This document shows positions 1 through 40,810 of a stretch of 64,000 bases of DNA, one piece after another (positions within the stretch are counted from its first letter, which is position 1; every line of letters starts with the position of its first letter). The notes beneath the pieces are model-generated. The model saw only the letters and a program-made list of their open reading frames with translations. It made no database searches and had not been told where the DNA came from. The stretch covers positions 434,001 through 498,000 of the forward strand of contig CAVNZM010000004.1 of assembly GCA_963693365.1 (NCBI GenBank), given 5' to 3'. The position numbers and the translations under genes were made by a program. This stretch comes from Amoebidium appalachense. Its lineage: Eukaryota; Ichthyosporea.

Positions 1-20603
<20,603 letters not shown>

Positions 20604-21612
20604 GGTTGGCCCACACACAGCCACCTTCTACTCTGTGTGCCTGCCTGCGTGCAAGGTGGGTGCCGGAAGGTTTTTGCGCTCAGTTGAAGTTCCAGCTGCA
20701 GCCGCCGGCCCCCCGCCCGCCGGGAGACTGGCCAACAGAACAGGCGCTGCAAAGGTTTTAAAAATCATTAAATGATATGTTCTAAATGGTTCTACATTTT
20801 AAATTATACTCATGTAGGTTTGTAGTCTTATTTTCAATATTTGAATTGTTTTGTTATCATGCAGGCAAAGAGTATCTTGTTTTTGGCGGGCTTTTCTGAG
20901 CCACTCATCCGATCCCTCATGATCAGTGAGCTCCGGTCCTTGCGAGCCCTCCCCCGCGCGCCCCCCCAAAACGCGCAGAAAAACCCAAGGCCTCCTATAT
21001 ACTAACAGTATATAGGAGGCCTTGGAAAAACCACAGAATATGCTAACCACACTGTACATGTAATATAGGCCATGACTACAAAGATTAACGCGTACGGCAA
21101 GCTGTTTAAAGTGCATGCGCACGTGCACCCGGTCAATCCTAATCTTGAACTTCTGAAAACCACTGTATGAACACTGTACATGTACACAGCATTGTTATTG
21201 TATTGTTCGAACTTGAACTGTTCCGTTTATGCAATGTCTCGTGCGTTATGATATTTTCTGCTGTGGGGCATCATATAGTCAGTATACACTCATTTATGGT
21301 GGCCGAGTGATCATGATCATATCCATGAGCTCGATCGCCTTTGCCTTACACATTTTTATTCTTGACAAGAAGAATCCCTTGTGCATATTAAAATATATAT
21401 AAAACGTGTTTCCCCCTAACTAGCTAGTAACAGGCTCAGCCGTTTCCTCCGCCTCCCCTCTTCCCCCACGGTTGCGGGCATCGTCACCACATATAACCGG
21501 TGTACAGTACTATATATGACCACGTGAACCGCCTCAATCGCGAGCCCTAAGAAAGGCCTATAGCTAGGGCACACGCTTGTCTAACAAGCCTATATAATTT
21601 TTCACTTACACA

Positions 21613-21657
<45 letters not shown>

Positions 21658-21663
21658 CCTCCT

Positions 21664-21707
<44 letters not shown>

Positions 21708-22279
21708 TTCCGGGCAACCCGTTCAAGCCCCACCTGCCCCAGCCCTCCCCCTCCGTTAACCGGCCCCCTCCCCCTGGCATGTATCCTTCCCACCTACAAC
21801 TGAACTGGCCCAATCGCAAGCACTGTTAAGTTGCAGCCTACATTTTCTTTACCTAGTCAAATACTATTTACTGTATGTACACCAAGTAAAATTTGCTACG
21901 CAATCATGAAGTGGTGGTGACATCTGCATGTCATTCGACCTTGCACATGTGACACTAGGTTGAGCCTTTCTAAGCGCACGTCGTACCATGCACATACATG
22001 CTACTACATAGTGGCAAGTTCTGCAGGAGCATTGTTGTTTTACCGCTTCATTCAACGTCCTGTTACGTACCGCCGTTCTTGCGGAACCAGCTCCGCAAAC
22101 CGAGGCATGCGCCGTTCAGAGCACACACGGAAACACGTGTTTCCCGAGGCCCCCGCACAGCAGGCTGATGCAGATCTCAATCCTTTGACAGTTGATTGGT
22201 AGATCTAGAAACCGCTTTTTATGTAACAAATCAAAAAACGCTTATGCGGAAATTGTGATGATTTTAAACCAATCTAATC
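20604..22279. other. Gene-free stretch upstream of ASH1, promoter-proximal
   Basis: No convincing exon. The stretch contains the 5' flank of ASH1, the perfect palindrome at 20985-21025, an AT-rich section, two poly-C tracts separated by TCCCCTCCTT (21614-21707), and a 7-bp-stem hairpin TTGCGGA/TCCGCAA at 22079-22098. Confidence 0.6.
20985..21025. repeat. Perfect 19-bp inverted repeat with 3-base loop
   Basis: Left arm CCAAGGCCTCCTATATACT (20985-21003), spacer AAC, right arm AGTATATAGGAGGCCTTGG (21007-21025). There are no mismatches. Flanks share GAAAAACC as a short direct repeat. Confidence 0.97.
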
Positions 22280-24169
22280 ATGCAGCGAAAAAACAGCATG
22301 TTAAAAAAGGCGCCAAAGCCCTTGCTGAACTTCAGAACGCCAGTCGCCGAAGGAGATAACCTGCAACAGCACCTACCACCCACGTCCTTCCTTCGTATCA
22401 TACATATACTGCCCGCCATGGCCAAATCAACTACCCCGGCCATCTCCCCGGCCAGGCTTTTTGATTTGAAATTGTACACGACTGTAACTTTGTGGCAGCT
22501 GCCAGCTTCGTCGTTTAGAAGGGTACAAGCAAGCCAACAACTGTTTCAAAGGTGGGTGGTAGGACAGTGTCCGTGTGTGTTCTCCCCTCCTCTGTCCCCC
22601 CCTCCCATGGGTATCGACGTGTGAGTGTTTGGCATAGTGTTTGGACTACAGCTTGGCCGGCCCAGTTCACCGCGTCACGCTTGCTGGGCTTTTCCTTTCC
22701 TCCTCCAACTTCCTCCTTCCCCCTCCCCCTCCTTTGGTTCAGCAGTTCAACGCGGCACGCTTGCTGTGTGACTTTTTGCGGCTTGACGCGTCACGCTCAC
22801 CGCGTTCTTTCAAACCCCCCTCTCCCCTCCATAGTTATGCAGTTCAACGCGCCACGCTTGCTGCGCAACGTGCGGCTTGCGGCTTGACGCGCCACGCTCA
22901 CCGCACCCAAGAAACCACTCTGCCCATTCCCCCATCCACCTTTGCCCTCGCGACTGTGCTGCATTCAAAGCCGTGCCTAAAACTCATATTTCGGTATCTA
23001 TTCCTTTCCTTCATCGACGTTATTCCTGTTCCTAACACCCGTTTCCCCTCACAGGCATCTTCAGGCTTCATGATGCAAAATGCATGCGTGAGGCTGGCAG
23101 ACAGGCAACCTGCACCTGGTGTGTGTACCGGGACTGTGCTTGGAGTGCATTCGCACAAAGGATGCCCGAGTGAAGAAATTTGCAGTACCGAAGAACTTTG
23201 AGGTGGTTGCTTTTTGAAGAATAGCCTGCCGGCTTCGCTGCGCTCTATGTGCGGCAGCACGAGGACCGGTCACTTTGCACGGGAAGGTGAAGTCCATCCT
23301 CTGGCTCCGTCACGTTCGAGACGGTGGTTCCCCCTCCACCTGTTACACTACTTTACCCTCATCAATCAACACAAAGCAGCCTGAGCCAGACCTGGTCGGC
23401 CCCGGGCTACTGTGATTGGGGTTGTGGGGAGATTTGTGTCACGTGAACGCACTTGGAACTAACCAGTGCACGGCATAACGACCCGAACGGGGACACCGGC
23501 TACAAAATCACACCCGGAGTGTTAGCTGGCGGCGTAGACGAAGAGTGGGACATATGACCACAGGACACCAGCAACATTGTCTGCCAATGCCAAGGAGCGT
23601 GTTTTACAGGTGGGTGGTAGGAGAGTACCCGTTGTGCCTTCGATGTGCTCTCGCATCCCACTCATTGCCTCTTCCCTCCCATGGGTATCGATGTATGAGT
23701 CTTGGGCAAAGTGTTTGAACCACAGCATGGTTGGCCCAGTTCAACGCGTCGCGCTTGCTGGGATTTTCCTTTCTCTCTTTCTCCTCCCTCCACTGTGCCG
23801 GGTTATGCAGTTCAACGCGGCACGCTTGCCGTGTGATTTACGGCGTGCGGATTGCCGCATCACGCTCGCCGCAACATTCTTCTATTCCTCCCCCCCCCCC
23901 CCCCCCCCTCCCTCCCTTCCCCCTGTGGTTATGCAGTTCAACGCGGCACGCTTGCTGTGTGGCTCTTGCGGCTTGACGCGTCACGCTCACCGCATTTTTT
24001 CTTCTTGCTCGCCATCCCACCCCGTCCCCTCCCTCTCTACCCCTTCCCATCCGTAATTACGCAGTTCAACGCGGCACGCTTGCTGTGTGATTACGGCTTG
24101 CGGCTTGCGCGTCACGCTCACCGCTTTCTTTTTCCTCTCAAACCCCTCCTATCTCCCCCCTCGTCCCCC

Positions 24170-24200
<31 letters not shown>

Positions 24201-24970
24201 CCCCGGCTACGCAGTTCAACGCGACACGCTTGCTGTTTGGCCTTTGCGGCTTGACGCGTCACGCTCACCGCATTTTTTTTCCATTTAAACCCCTCTATCC
24301 CCTCCGTGGTTACGCAGTTCAACACGGCACGCTTGCTGTGTGACTTACAGCTTGCGGCTTGACACATCACGCTCACCGCACCTAAGAACCCACTCCACTC
24401 TTGCAACCATGCTGTACTTTGAACATTTTGCCTAAAACTCGTATGTCGTTACCCATTCATTTCGTTGGTGTGGACTTGCTCACAACCGCCTGTCTCCCTC
24501 GTGTACACCTTGCCGTGCCTGACCGTTTCCCCCGCCTCTCTCTCTCCCATAATCCACATGTTCTGTTCCTAACCCCCCTTTCCTTTCACAGGTACCTTCA
24601 GACATGGGTCCCAGGAGCAGTACAGTGGCTGCTGCATGCAACACGTGTTGCACGGACTGCTGCTAAACTTCGCCGGGGTTGCAGACCCCCGCACCACCCA
24701 GCTCAATGCATGGAAAGCAAAGCTAGAGCCTGCTTCAGGGCGTGGGGCTGTGGGGAGCGCCTTTATTTACATGGGAACACACCTATATATATATATATAT
24801 GCAGGTTGCAGCAGGTTATTTCATTGCAGCTGCTGCTTGAAATAAACATGGGCAAAGACCTTCCAATAAGGAATGCCGATGTTGCATATGTGAATATGAC
24901 CATACATGCACTCAATTTAGCTTTTGTGTGCCACTTGTCACTGACAGCAAGCAACAGTAACTTTTACTGA
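22280..24970 (+). other. Duplicated gene-like module, possible non-coding or hypothetical gene pair
   Basis: Two related modules, about 22540-23060 and 23600-24600. Each opens with AG/GTGGGTGGTAGG, which looks like a donor. Each then has the CCCATGGGTATCGA segment, several CGCG repeat units, and a closing pyrimidine tract with CACAG acceptor (23055 and 24592). Candidate first exons are 22420-22552 (starting MAKSTTPAISPARLF) and 23553-23609 (starting MTTGHQQHCLPM). The second exon of module A hits a stop quickly in the joined frame. Module B stays open to 24970, although an AATAAA occurs at about 24841. No family recognised; it could be long non-coding RNA or decayed genes. Confidence 0.35.
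22665..24385. repeat. Interspersed tandem repeats with CGCG half-sites, about 9 units
   Basis: Units contain CAGTTCAACGCGGCACGCTT and, about 35 bases on, GCTTGACGCGTCACGCTCAC, usually ending CACCGC. The two halves are themselves related. Full or partial units start near 22665, 22743, 22838, 23738, 23808, 23935, 24061, 24206 and 24314, separated by pyrimidine tracts. Confidence 0.88.
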
Positions 24971-25040
24971 GTGTACATGTGAGCGGTTTCTCCGAGTCAC
25001 TTGCGTGGTGGGCATATATGTAAATATACTGGGGTGGGGA

Positions 25041-25119
<79 letters not shown>

Positions 25120-26485
25120 CATTTCTTTCATACTTTTTTTTTCCCTCTTTCTTTTCTCTATTCTTTCTCTTCCTTCTTGTTGTTGTGGGGTTTTTTTTTT
25201 TTTTTGGTTTTTTTTTGGGTGGGGGGGATCAAGGTAGGGAAGACTCGTGGATGGTACGGTGCCTACTCTTGTGGGAGTGAGTCTCTCCTTTTCCCATCCT
25301 CCACCTCCCTCCCCCTCCCCCACCTGCAGGCCCGGGCTTCCGAGACAGTATTCTGAGGGCAACGAAAGACGCGTACGGTAAATAACTTTTGCATACTTCA
25401 TAGCCAGATGCATATGGGAAGTGCAAGTGCAGTATTAATTGGACTGAAAGGGGGCGAAGCTTCGGGGGGAGGTGACGAGGCAATATATTGCTTGGTAGAT
25501 CGGCCGACAATGAGTAAGGCCTATATAGCTAGCGCTATATGAACATCTGTCACCGGGATCATGGCCACCAAGTCGCACGCATAGGCGCCTGATCGTGACC
25601 ACCTGGCCCCAACATTCCAAGTTGAGAATTAATAGCCCGCGGCGCCTCCTTCCCCCCCCCCCCCCCCCACATATGCATACACAAACCCCCACCCATCTCC
25701 TGCCTAGGCCTCGGGGTTGAGTATCATTGGATGGACTGTGCCAGATATATATACGGTTCCAGCACTGTTTTCAACTGAGTGATTATTTGGCACCATATTC
25801 CTACTTTTTTTTTCCTTTTATAAAAAGTTTTTTTGGCGCGCAAAACTTCCCGCCCAAATTTCTATATTTGGCTAATCGTGTGATTGCGTGGAAATTATTG
25901 GTCCATACATAATTTATATGAGATTGCGATATTGCTACTTTCTCTTTACTTTTATAAAAACTATTCTACGACTGGTTTAAATGGGAACTCCCTACTTTTC
26001 GGTGCAAAAATCCTGTCTATAGCAGCCAATCAGTTGACCCGGCTGCCATACATGGTGTTTACTGGACATTACAGGAGCTCCATGCCCATATACCCTAGGC
26101 CAGCACTGTGCTTGGTGCATAACATTTCGTTTGATATTTCTTTTTCAATGTTTACTTTACAGGCTCAGACCCTCTCTGCCACGGACAGATAGAGCTTCAC
26201 CCATTTACGGCCACCAGTCTCACCCTGTAGATTGGTAGATACAGGCTATCATCGAACCTACTAGATGTGCATGTATGCATTCATTCAGTCGTATTAATCA
26301 TAGAGAGGTGCATGGATCATTCGCATTTGTAGGTTTGCATCGTGGAGTTAAAACTGAAAAATAGAACAATATCTTCTATGGTTCCAGCATTAACCTTACC
26401 ATTAAGTGTCTCCTCGTGTGTGCAGCAGAACATCAAAGTTTGTGCATACAGTTCTAGCTGCGAACATGTGTGTGCTTTTATGTAC

Positions 26486-26550
<65 letters not shown>

Positions 26551-26636
26551 CATTTGCGCGCGCGCGCGCGTGTGTGTGTCAGTGTGTGTGTGTGTGTGTG
26601 TGTGTCAGAGAGAGAGAGAGTGTGTGTGTGAGTGTG

Positions 26637-26710
<74 letters not shown>

Positions 26711-26818
26711 CGAGTGTGTGGCCATGGGTACGAATGTGTGCGCTTGTTTGTCTGTGTTCCGATGTGTACATGTGAGCCCACATCACGGCCACACGCGACA
26801 CGCCGTTCACCCAGACTG
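24971..26818. other. Gene-free stretch downstream of UTP23
   Basis: Contains C/T homopolymers (25040-25112), AT-rich DNA, a duplicated ACTTTTATAAAAA segment, the E2F-like pair at 25831-25855, and a (GT)n block from 26488 to 26706. No supported exon. Confidence 0.55.
25831..25855. promoter_or_regulatory. E2F-like site pair
   Basis: TTTTGGCGCGCAAAA (25831-25845), nearly palindromic and matching TTTSSCGC on both strands, is followed one base later by TTCCCGCCC (25847-25855). No gene start is seen nearby, so function is unproven. Confidence 0.35.
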
Positions 26819-33533
<6,715 letters not shown>

Positions 33534-34022
33534 GCTGCCAAGGGGTAGAAACAAGCGCCTTTCTAAACCGTTTGTGTGTGCACCTTTTGTGAAACTTCGA
33601 AAGTGAAACGCACACGTGTGCTGTACGTGCCTGTCACTGCACGAACACGATTACATGTCCCCCTAGATCAGCTGAGCCACATGCACGCGCGCGCAGCTGC
33701 GAGGCTCGGTCGACGGAGCGTGTTGGTCACTGGCGGGTGGCTGGGTGGCGGTGGTGGTTTCAAGCGTGTGTGTGCTGGAACGTATCATAATTATTAGTGC
33801 TCATAACTGCATTACCTGGCTAGTTCGATAGCACACAACTGTGCTGCGCTGTATTACTTTCTAGCATAAAAGGGTCGCAAGGCATACGCGTGGGCTCATA
33901 GGTGAGAGAGAGTCAGTCGCCCCAAGTGCACAAATAGGCACATACACACACGCACACACACAGCGGCTTCCCGCCCCTTACACTCTGCCAGTCACGCGCA
34001 CAGTCACGCGCACAGCCACAAC
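33534..34022. promoter_or_regulatory. Shared spacer between divergent UTP23 and mL54 starts
   Basis: 489 bases separate the two start codons. Just before the mL54 ATG the motif CAGTCACGCGCA is repeated. A bidirectional promoter is inferred from geometry only. Confidence 0.5.
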
Positions 34023-34431
34023 ATGGCCACGTGTCTTAGGCGGTCGCTAGTCCTTGTCCGTGCCCTGCCCATCCGTGCCGCCCCGGGTAGGTGACGTGTG
34101 GGGAGGGGGAGAGAGAGGGGCGGGGGGTTTTAGGTGGAAGGGGTGTTGGGGTAGGGGAGGCGGAGGGGGCAGGTTGAGCAAGGAGATCTGCAGGTTAATT
34201 AGCGGGGGGATAGGTGTGGAAAGATACAATTATCTGCGTGTGTTTTATGTTGGTAGAATATAAGAGGATAAGGACAGTGTCGGCAGGCAAAGACGCCAAC
34301 AACACATAAACAATGCGCAAGCGTGCACACGCTCACGCACCCACCCACACAAGCACACACACCCACCAGAAATCACACGCGCACTGAAACACATGCACAC
34401 ACACAAATATACACACACAAACAGACACATA

Positions 34432-34467
<36 letters not shown>

Positions 34468-34681
34468 CTTCCCCACAACACACATAAGGCAATACTGTGA
34501 CACTGAGAGAGGGAGGGAGGTGAAGGGGGGGAGGAGGGGGGGAGGGGGGGAGATGGATGTGTGCGAGAGAGGAAGAGAGAGGGGGGGTGAGGGGGTGGGG
34601 GGAGACAGAAGAATTGGGAGAGATGGGGGGAGGGGGGAAGTGGGCAAGAGGGAAGCACACCTACCCACATGAGGCGCACAT

Positions 34682-34720
<39 letters not shown>

Positions 34721-34788
34721 CGCCTTCTTTCACCATGCACACACACGTGCACCATCACAGGCAAACTTACGCGCGCACACACACACAC

Positions 34789-34848
<60 letters not shown>

Positions 34849-34854
34849 TGCACG

Positions 34855-34886
<32 letters not shown>

Positions 34887-35584
34887 TGCACGAAGGACAT
34901 ACGCATGCATGTGGGTGGTACATCATCGACGGAGCTGTATCGTGTGTACGAACCTAGCCCTAAAGTTCACAGGCACACACGGGCTATGGATAGCCTGTCA
35001 TCCCCTTGATAAGTGCACACTTGCTTAGGCACCACACTTATTTTTGTGCTTGCCAATATTTACGAGGAAGTTTTACAAGGTGGAAACAAACGTGGCATAG
35101 AGAATATCATAGTGCTGGTTGTTCAGCCATCACACAGAATGCCTGGTATGAAAAGACCTTAAACACATGCCCCCCTCACCCACCCACCCATCACCTACCG
35201 TGGCCAGCAGTATTTAAGGGTAGTAATGGAGATGGTTGTGATGGTTACGTCTGTGTAAGGGGTTGTGGTGGTACTGTGGATCTGTGGGTGTCAGTGTGTG
35301 TGTGTGTGTGTGTGTGTGTTGGGGGAGGGGGGGAAAGGGGGGGTTTTGTGTGTAGGACTGACTGGGTGGGGCCACAGCGGCCAAGGGAGCGCCAGCAGCA
35401 AAAAAGAAGGCCGGCAAGGATGCCGGTGGCGGTGAGACCCCCCTCCCTCCTTCTCCCTGGGGAAGAAGAACCCCCTTCCAAAAATATCCCCCTCCGCCTT
35501 CCCTCTCCCTTTTCTTTGTGTAAATGTGTGTGTTCGTGGGGCAGGGGTGTGTGTGTGTGTGGTGGTGGTGGTGGTGTGTGTGTG

Positions 35585-35617
<33 letters not shown>

Positions 35618-35812
35618 GTTCTTTTCTCCAGCTCGTGATGTGAGAAGGAACGTAAATTCAGGCAAAGGAAAGAGAGGTCAAAGCCAGAATACACCTGCAC
35701 GGTGGATATGATGCGTGCTGGGTGGGTCAGTTGTGTTTGTATGTTTGGTGGCCGTGCTTTAGAAGTGCGTTAATGGATCTTGGTGTTTGCGGGTTTATGT
35801 TCCTTTGGGGCG

Positions 35813-35871
<59 letters not shown>

Positions 35872-35966
35872 CGCGCGCGTGTGTGCGCGCACGCCCGTGT
35901 GTGTGCGTGCGTGTGTGCGTGCGTGCGCGATGTGTGGTGGTGGTGGTGGTGTTTTTTTTTTTTTTT

Positions 35967-35997
<31 letters not shown>

Positions 35998-37065
35998 GAG
36001 AAGGGGGAAGAGGAAGAGCAAAAATCTATTGGCTTAACTACCTACTATTACACACAGCTGTTCTAGACATTGCAGCTAGCATGTGGTGTAGGTCTGAAGG
36101 TGGAGTGTAGCTGTTGAGGAGACTCATCTGCGAAACATCAACATCCCCCCTCCTCCCCCCTCCCCCCTCCCCCCTCTTTCAACCCCCCCCCCCTCCCCCC
36201 CTCCCCCACCCACCCACCCACGCACACACACACACACACACACACAAACCCTCCCGCCTCCCCTCCCCCCTTTTCCTCCCCCCTTGTGAGTGCAGGCAAG
36301 CCCACGGTGGTAGCCAACTTCAACCCTGCCGTGTGCAACGGAGCAAACATCTACGTGGGGGGTGAGGACCCACCACTCAGGCCAAAGTATGCTCAACCTC
36401 CCCCCTCCCCCCGCCCCACCCACCTACTCACACACCCAGAGAGGCACACACACACACATTACATTCACTGGCACACACATACAAACACAGACACAGACAC
36501 AGACCTACACACACACAGACAGACATGCGCGCGCACAGAGACAGACACGCGGGCACATGAAGCGCACACACGAACACACACAGAACGAAAAAAAGGCAGT
36601 GGGCCGTTCACAAACATTTGAATTTCCACCCCTGATTGTTGCTTGCAACGGGCAGAAGGCAGATGGCTCTCTTCCCCTGCCTTGTGTTAATGAAGGTAGC
36701 CGTGACCAAACATCACTGATACCCGCGCCTGATAAGTTGCATTGGGTCCTAAATGTATGCGTTTTTGCACCAAACACAACAAGGAAAACATGTGTGATGA
36801 TAAGGCTTCCAATGCATGCATATGCATATTTTACTTGGTGTGTATGCACTGTGTTTCTGTTGCGAGTCTTGACACTGGGTGCAGTGTAATGCGTTCTAAC
36901 TCCCCCCATTCCCCCCCTCCCCTCCCGCTCCCCTTTCTCCCGGGTTGCCCTCCGTCTTCCCCTGTGTTCAAAACCCATACACTCGCGCACCCTCACACTT
37001 GCAAGAACTTTCACGCACATCGTTACAAACGTATGCCCACCCACCTACACACACCTACACACGCC

Positions 37066-37142
<77 letters not shown>

Positions 37143-37492
37143 GCGCGCACACACACACATACGCACACACACACACACACACACACAGCGAGGAGTATCC
37201 GGACTGGCTATGGACACTTTTGGATGAGCCAAGTATATACTCCCCCCCCCCTTCCCCCCCCCCCCCCCCCCCACCCACCCACCCCCCCCCCCATCCCCCC
37301 ATCCCCCAAGCCCCGAGATCTCTAGTTAATCTTCTGTGCTGCTTGGGGCCAACCCCAATACACCGTTTTTTTGGTGGTTGGTGGTGTGAAAATTGATGGG
37401 GAGTTGCCGCCACTGAGAGGGGTGTGCTAATATGCACCCACGACCCCTATTCACCTCGGTTTTTCGCTAATATTTCGGAAACCACTTATCGG

Positions 37493-37532
<40 letters not shown>

Positions 37533-38060
37533 ACAAACCCAGGCGCCAAAATATCTCATTAATTAAGCTCATTCCAACGGTACAATTTGTTTGTTAAAAG
37601 CTTCTAAATAGCCTACACTTTATTATGAGAAGTTTGGTTTTTACTATTGGCCGCGGCGACTTTAAAGTTCCTGTACATCGGTCTGCGGGATTGCCGGCTG
37701 ATGAGCTGCCGATAGACGGTGCTCCGGTATCCAATCATAGCTCTTTTTTTTATTGCCACGACTCATTTTGGGGTCAGGAAAATTGTGTGTGTGTTTGGTG
37801 GTGGTGTGGTTGTGTGCGTGCGCTTGTGCGTGGATGTGTTGCGTGGATGGGGGATGGAATGAGGTACACATGTTGTTTGCAGCCCACAACGGTATTGAAT
37901 TCGGGGGGGGTGTTATTGCCTGTCATGTACCTTGTAATGCACACGACTAATTATGTTGGCGTGCGGTGCAGAAATCACGGACCCCCTTGACAAGCGCTAC
38001 TGGCGCAAGCTGAGAAAGACAAGCATCCGCAAGGCAAACCAGCTGACGGCCAGGAAGTAG
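34023..38060 (+). CDS. MRPL54: Mitochondrial large ribosomal subunit protein mL54 (5 exons)
   Basis: Component of the mitochondrial 39S-type ribosomal subunit. Exons: 34023-34086, 35378-35431, 36296-36386, 37189-37232, 37972-38060 (stop TAG); 342 bases, 113 residues, phases consistent. The N-terminus [20 protein letters not shown] is Arg-rich, hydroxylated and acid-free, as in a mitochondrial presequence. Next comes a Lys/Ala stretch ([16 protein letters not shown]). The conserved core is [20 protein letters not shown] then [10 protein letters not shown], and the tail [20 protein letters not shown] matches the DPES-REYWRRLRKQ ending of human MRPL54. It is slightly shorter than the human protein (138). 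It is divergent from UTP23 and convergent with peptide deformylase, which acts on the products of the same organelle ribosome. Confidence 0.93.
37070..37188. repeat. (CA)n microsatellite ending in the mL54 exon 4 acceptor
   Basis: About 35 CA units, a short GGGCGCG interruption, then more CA running straight into the CAG acceptor at 37188. Confidence 0.96.
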
Positions 38061-38959
38061 CATGTGCCTGGTGCACGTGCATGGGTGATAAACGGGGGTG
38101 GGGTGAGTGAGGCGAGAATGTGCACGGTTGTTCGTTGTGGACGTGCAGGTGCTTTTTCCTTTGTCGATCTGGATTTTGGTTGTGGGTGTGTGGCTGAATA
38201 TTATCATGCCTGGTTGTTTGTGTGTCTGGATGGCTTGCGTTTTTTCTGACGTGTGCGTGTGTGTGTGTGCTTGGGGGGGGGAGGGGGGAGGGAGCTCGAG
38301 GGATGGGAGAGACAAAGGTGCATCTGGCAGAGCTGCCTTCCATCGGTCAAGTTTATGCCACGGCCAGCGTGGGGTAGTGGGGTCGGCACAGTCGGCCTAC
38401 ACCACACACTATGTACATGCACGGCCATGCCTGTCTGTGTCTGTATGTGTGCACGTGTACAGGTCCTTGTGTGCATGTGTACGTCATGTGCATATATGCT
38501 GCCTTGTGTTTAGTCTTATGCAAGTATAAAACCTTCCATCTTTGGCCAACACGTCCGAGTGCGCATGTGTGTGTACGTCTTGTTCATCGTCATTAGCAGT
38601 GTTATCAACTATATGATGATCATTTCTGCGGCTTGCCATTGGTAAACAACCAAAAAAAAAAAAAAAAAGGAAACAGGTAAAAAGACAGACATTCGAGATT
38701 CATAATGTAGCGAGGGCCAGCTATGCCAAGACCACATCGTGGCTCCAAACAGCCCTTCAGTGGGTCACCCATCCGGCCAGCACACACGTGCAAATACTAC
38801 CTGTGTATTTGCCACATTGTAGATACGATAGTGTGGAAATGAATCTTACATTCCTCCGCTGTTTTGATTCAGATTGCAGCCAGCCATTGCAGACACAGAG
38901 AGAGCCTATGCCTTGAGGTGTTCCGTGGCTGCATCACGACACGTGTCAGTGTGTGTCTC

Positions 38960-38991
<32 letters not shown>

Positions 38992-39335
38992 TGTGTGTGT
39001 GCGCGCGCGTACACACGCCCGTGCGCGCTTAAGGGTGTTTGTGGGCCTGCGTGCAGGGCGTGGGTCGGGGAGGGGGGAGCGTAGGAATATGCGGAACAGA
39101 GCACGAAGTACCCATTTACGACGGGTGTTGCAGGTGAAAGAGTTGGCCCAGGCAGGAAGGGAGGGGGTATATCCGCATGCATATAACTCGCCACAAAACA
39201 AGATCCCCCAAGCACCCCCACACCCTCTATGCATGTGCTACTGGTGCCACTGGCAGGTGGCTGGGGATTGGCCTAGATCGTGGTGGTGCTGGTGCTGGCG
39301 CTGGTGGGTGAGGGGAGGGGTTATAGGGATACTAT
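38061..39335. other. Convergent spacer between mL54 and peptide deformylase
   Basis: No supported gene. It contains a short A run (38650), a GT block (38945-39000) and a diverged fragment of the C-tailed element at 39088-39120 (TATGCGGAACAGAGCACGAA). Confidence 0.55.
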
Positions 39336-40779
39336 TTACATACTCGTAAAAGTTGCCGGGTCCATTCTTTCAATGTAGAGATGGCCGTCTAGGTGGTCCA
39401 TCTCGTGCTGGGGCACAACTAGTTAGCACGTGCATGCTTGTGGCAGCACACAGGCACACACACACACACACACATGCACACATGCACACACACACACACA
39501 CACACACACACGACGGGGGGAAGGGGGGGGGGGAGGGGAGATTTCGTGTTCACATGTTTTAACGCTCATGCTTGTAAGTGAAGGGCGGATGTGTGTACAT
39601 TTGTAAGGAGAAAAAAATGGTGGTGGTGGAAAGCACTTAGGGCGGGGGGAGGGGAAGGGGGGAGAGGGGAGGGACAAGGAAAGGGGGGGAGGGGGGCGAG
39701 AGAGGGGGGAAGGGAGGGAAACAGAGGGGGGCCCGGTGGGGGGGTGGAGGGGGGGGGGGGGGGGAGGGAAGGGGGAGAAAGAAAGTGGGGGTGTATAGTA
39801 ACAAGCCCTGCAAAAGAGCATAGGCTTACCTGCAGCACCCTAGCCAGGAAGCCCTTAGCGTCAGTGATGTGTTGTCTGCCCTGCTCGTCCAATGCGGTCA
39901 CCCGCACACCATGTGCCCTGCGCACCACAGCCGCATAGCCTGCATGTGGTGTATGTGTGTTGGTGGGTGCACGTGCCCAGGGTGGTTTCATGGTTTCACG
40001 TTTGAGCCTAAGATAACGGAGTGCTGATTGGCATGGAATACTCAGCATAAAAGGCACCAACCATAAGATAGGGCAATGGATGTGAGAGACATATATGGGC
40101 AAGCCTCGAGGAACCCACAGACTTTCAAAACATGTTCGAACCCCCGAATCAAATGGCAAAGTCCATGCCCACCCCTCGTTTTCTCACCATGATGACTCCC
40201 CTATCCCCCCCCCCCCCCTCCCCCCCCCCCCCCCCCCCCCCCCCGCGGCCCGGAGGGGAACTTTACGCCAAGACCCAACATATTACCATTACCATCACCA
40301 CCACGAATAACAAACATAACACAAGCACACCATACACACATACTCAAGCACGCCCGAACAACACCCCGCCATAAATTTCTCTCTCCCCCCCCCCCTCCCC
40401 TCTTCCTTCCCCACTATATTCATCCTGCCCTTCACATCTCCTTTCCAGCTTCTCCCATATCCCCTCCCCAACCGCACCCACATACCATCGACACTCAGAC
40501 ACCCCTCGTGTGTAGCCACCATCCTCTTATCTGTGACCCTCATTGTTGGGTTAACAAACACCCTCAGTGGAAACTCCTCCATGCCAAGCTCCTGTTTCTC
40601 CTCTGCACCGAGCTGCGCCAAATCCCTCTGTGTGATTTGCGCAACAAAGATGCGCTTGGGCACACCAAGTTGGCTGGCGGCAAGACCGTAGCCGCCCTTG
40701 GTGCGGTGTTGCACTTGCTTGATCTGTTTTTTTGTTTTTTTTTGTTTTGTTTTTTTTTTTTTTTGGCGGTGGTGGTGGT

Positions 40780-40810
<31 letters not shown>

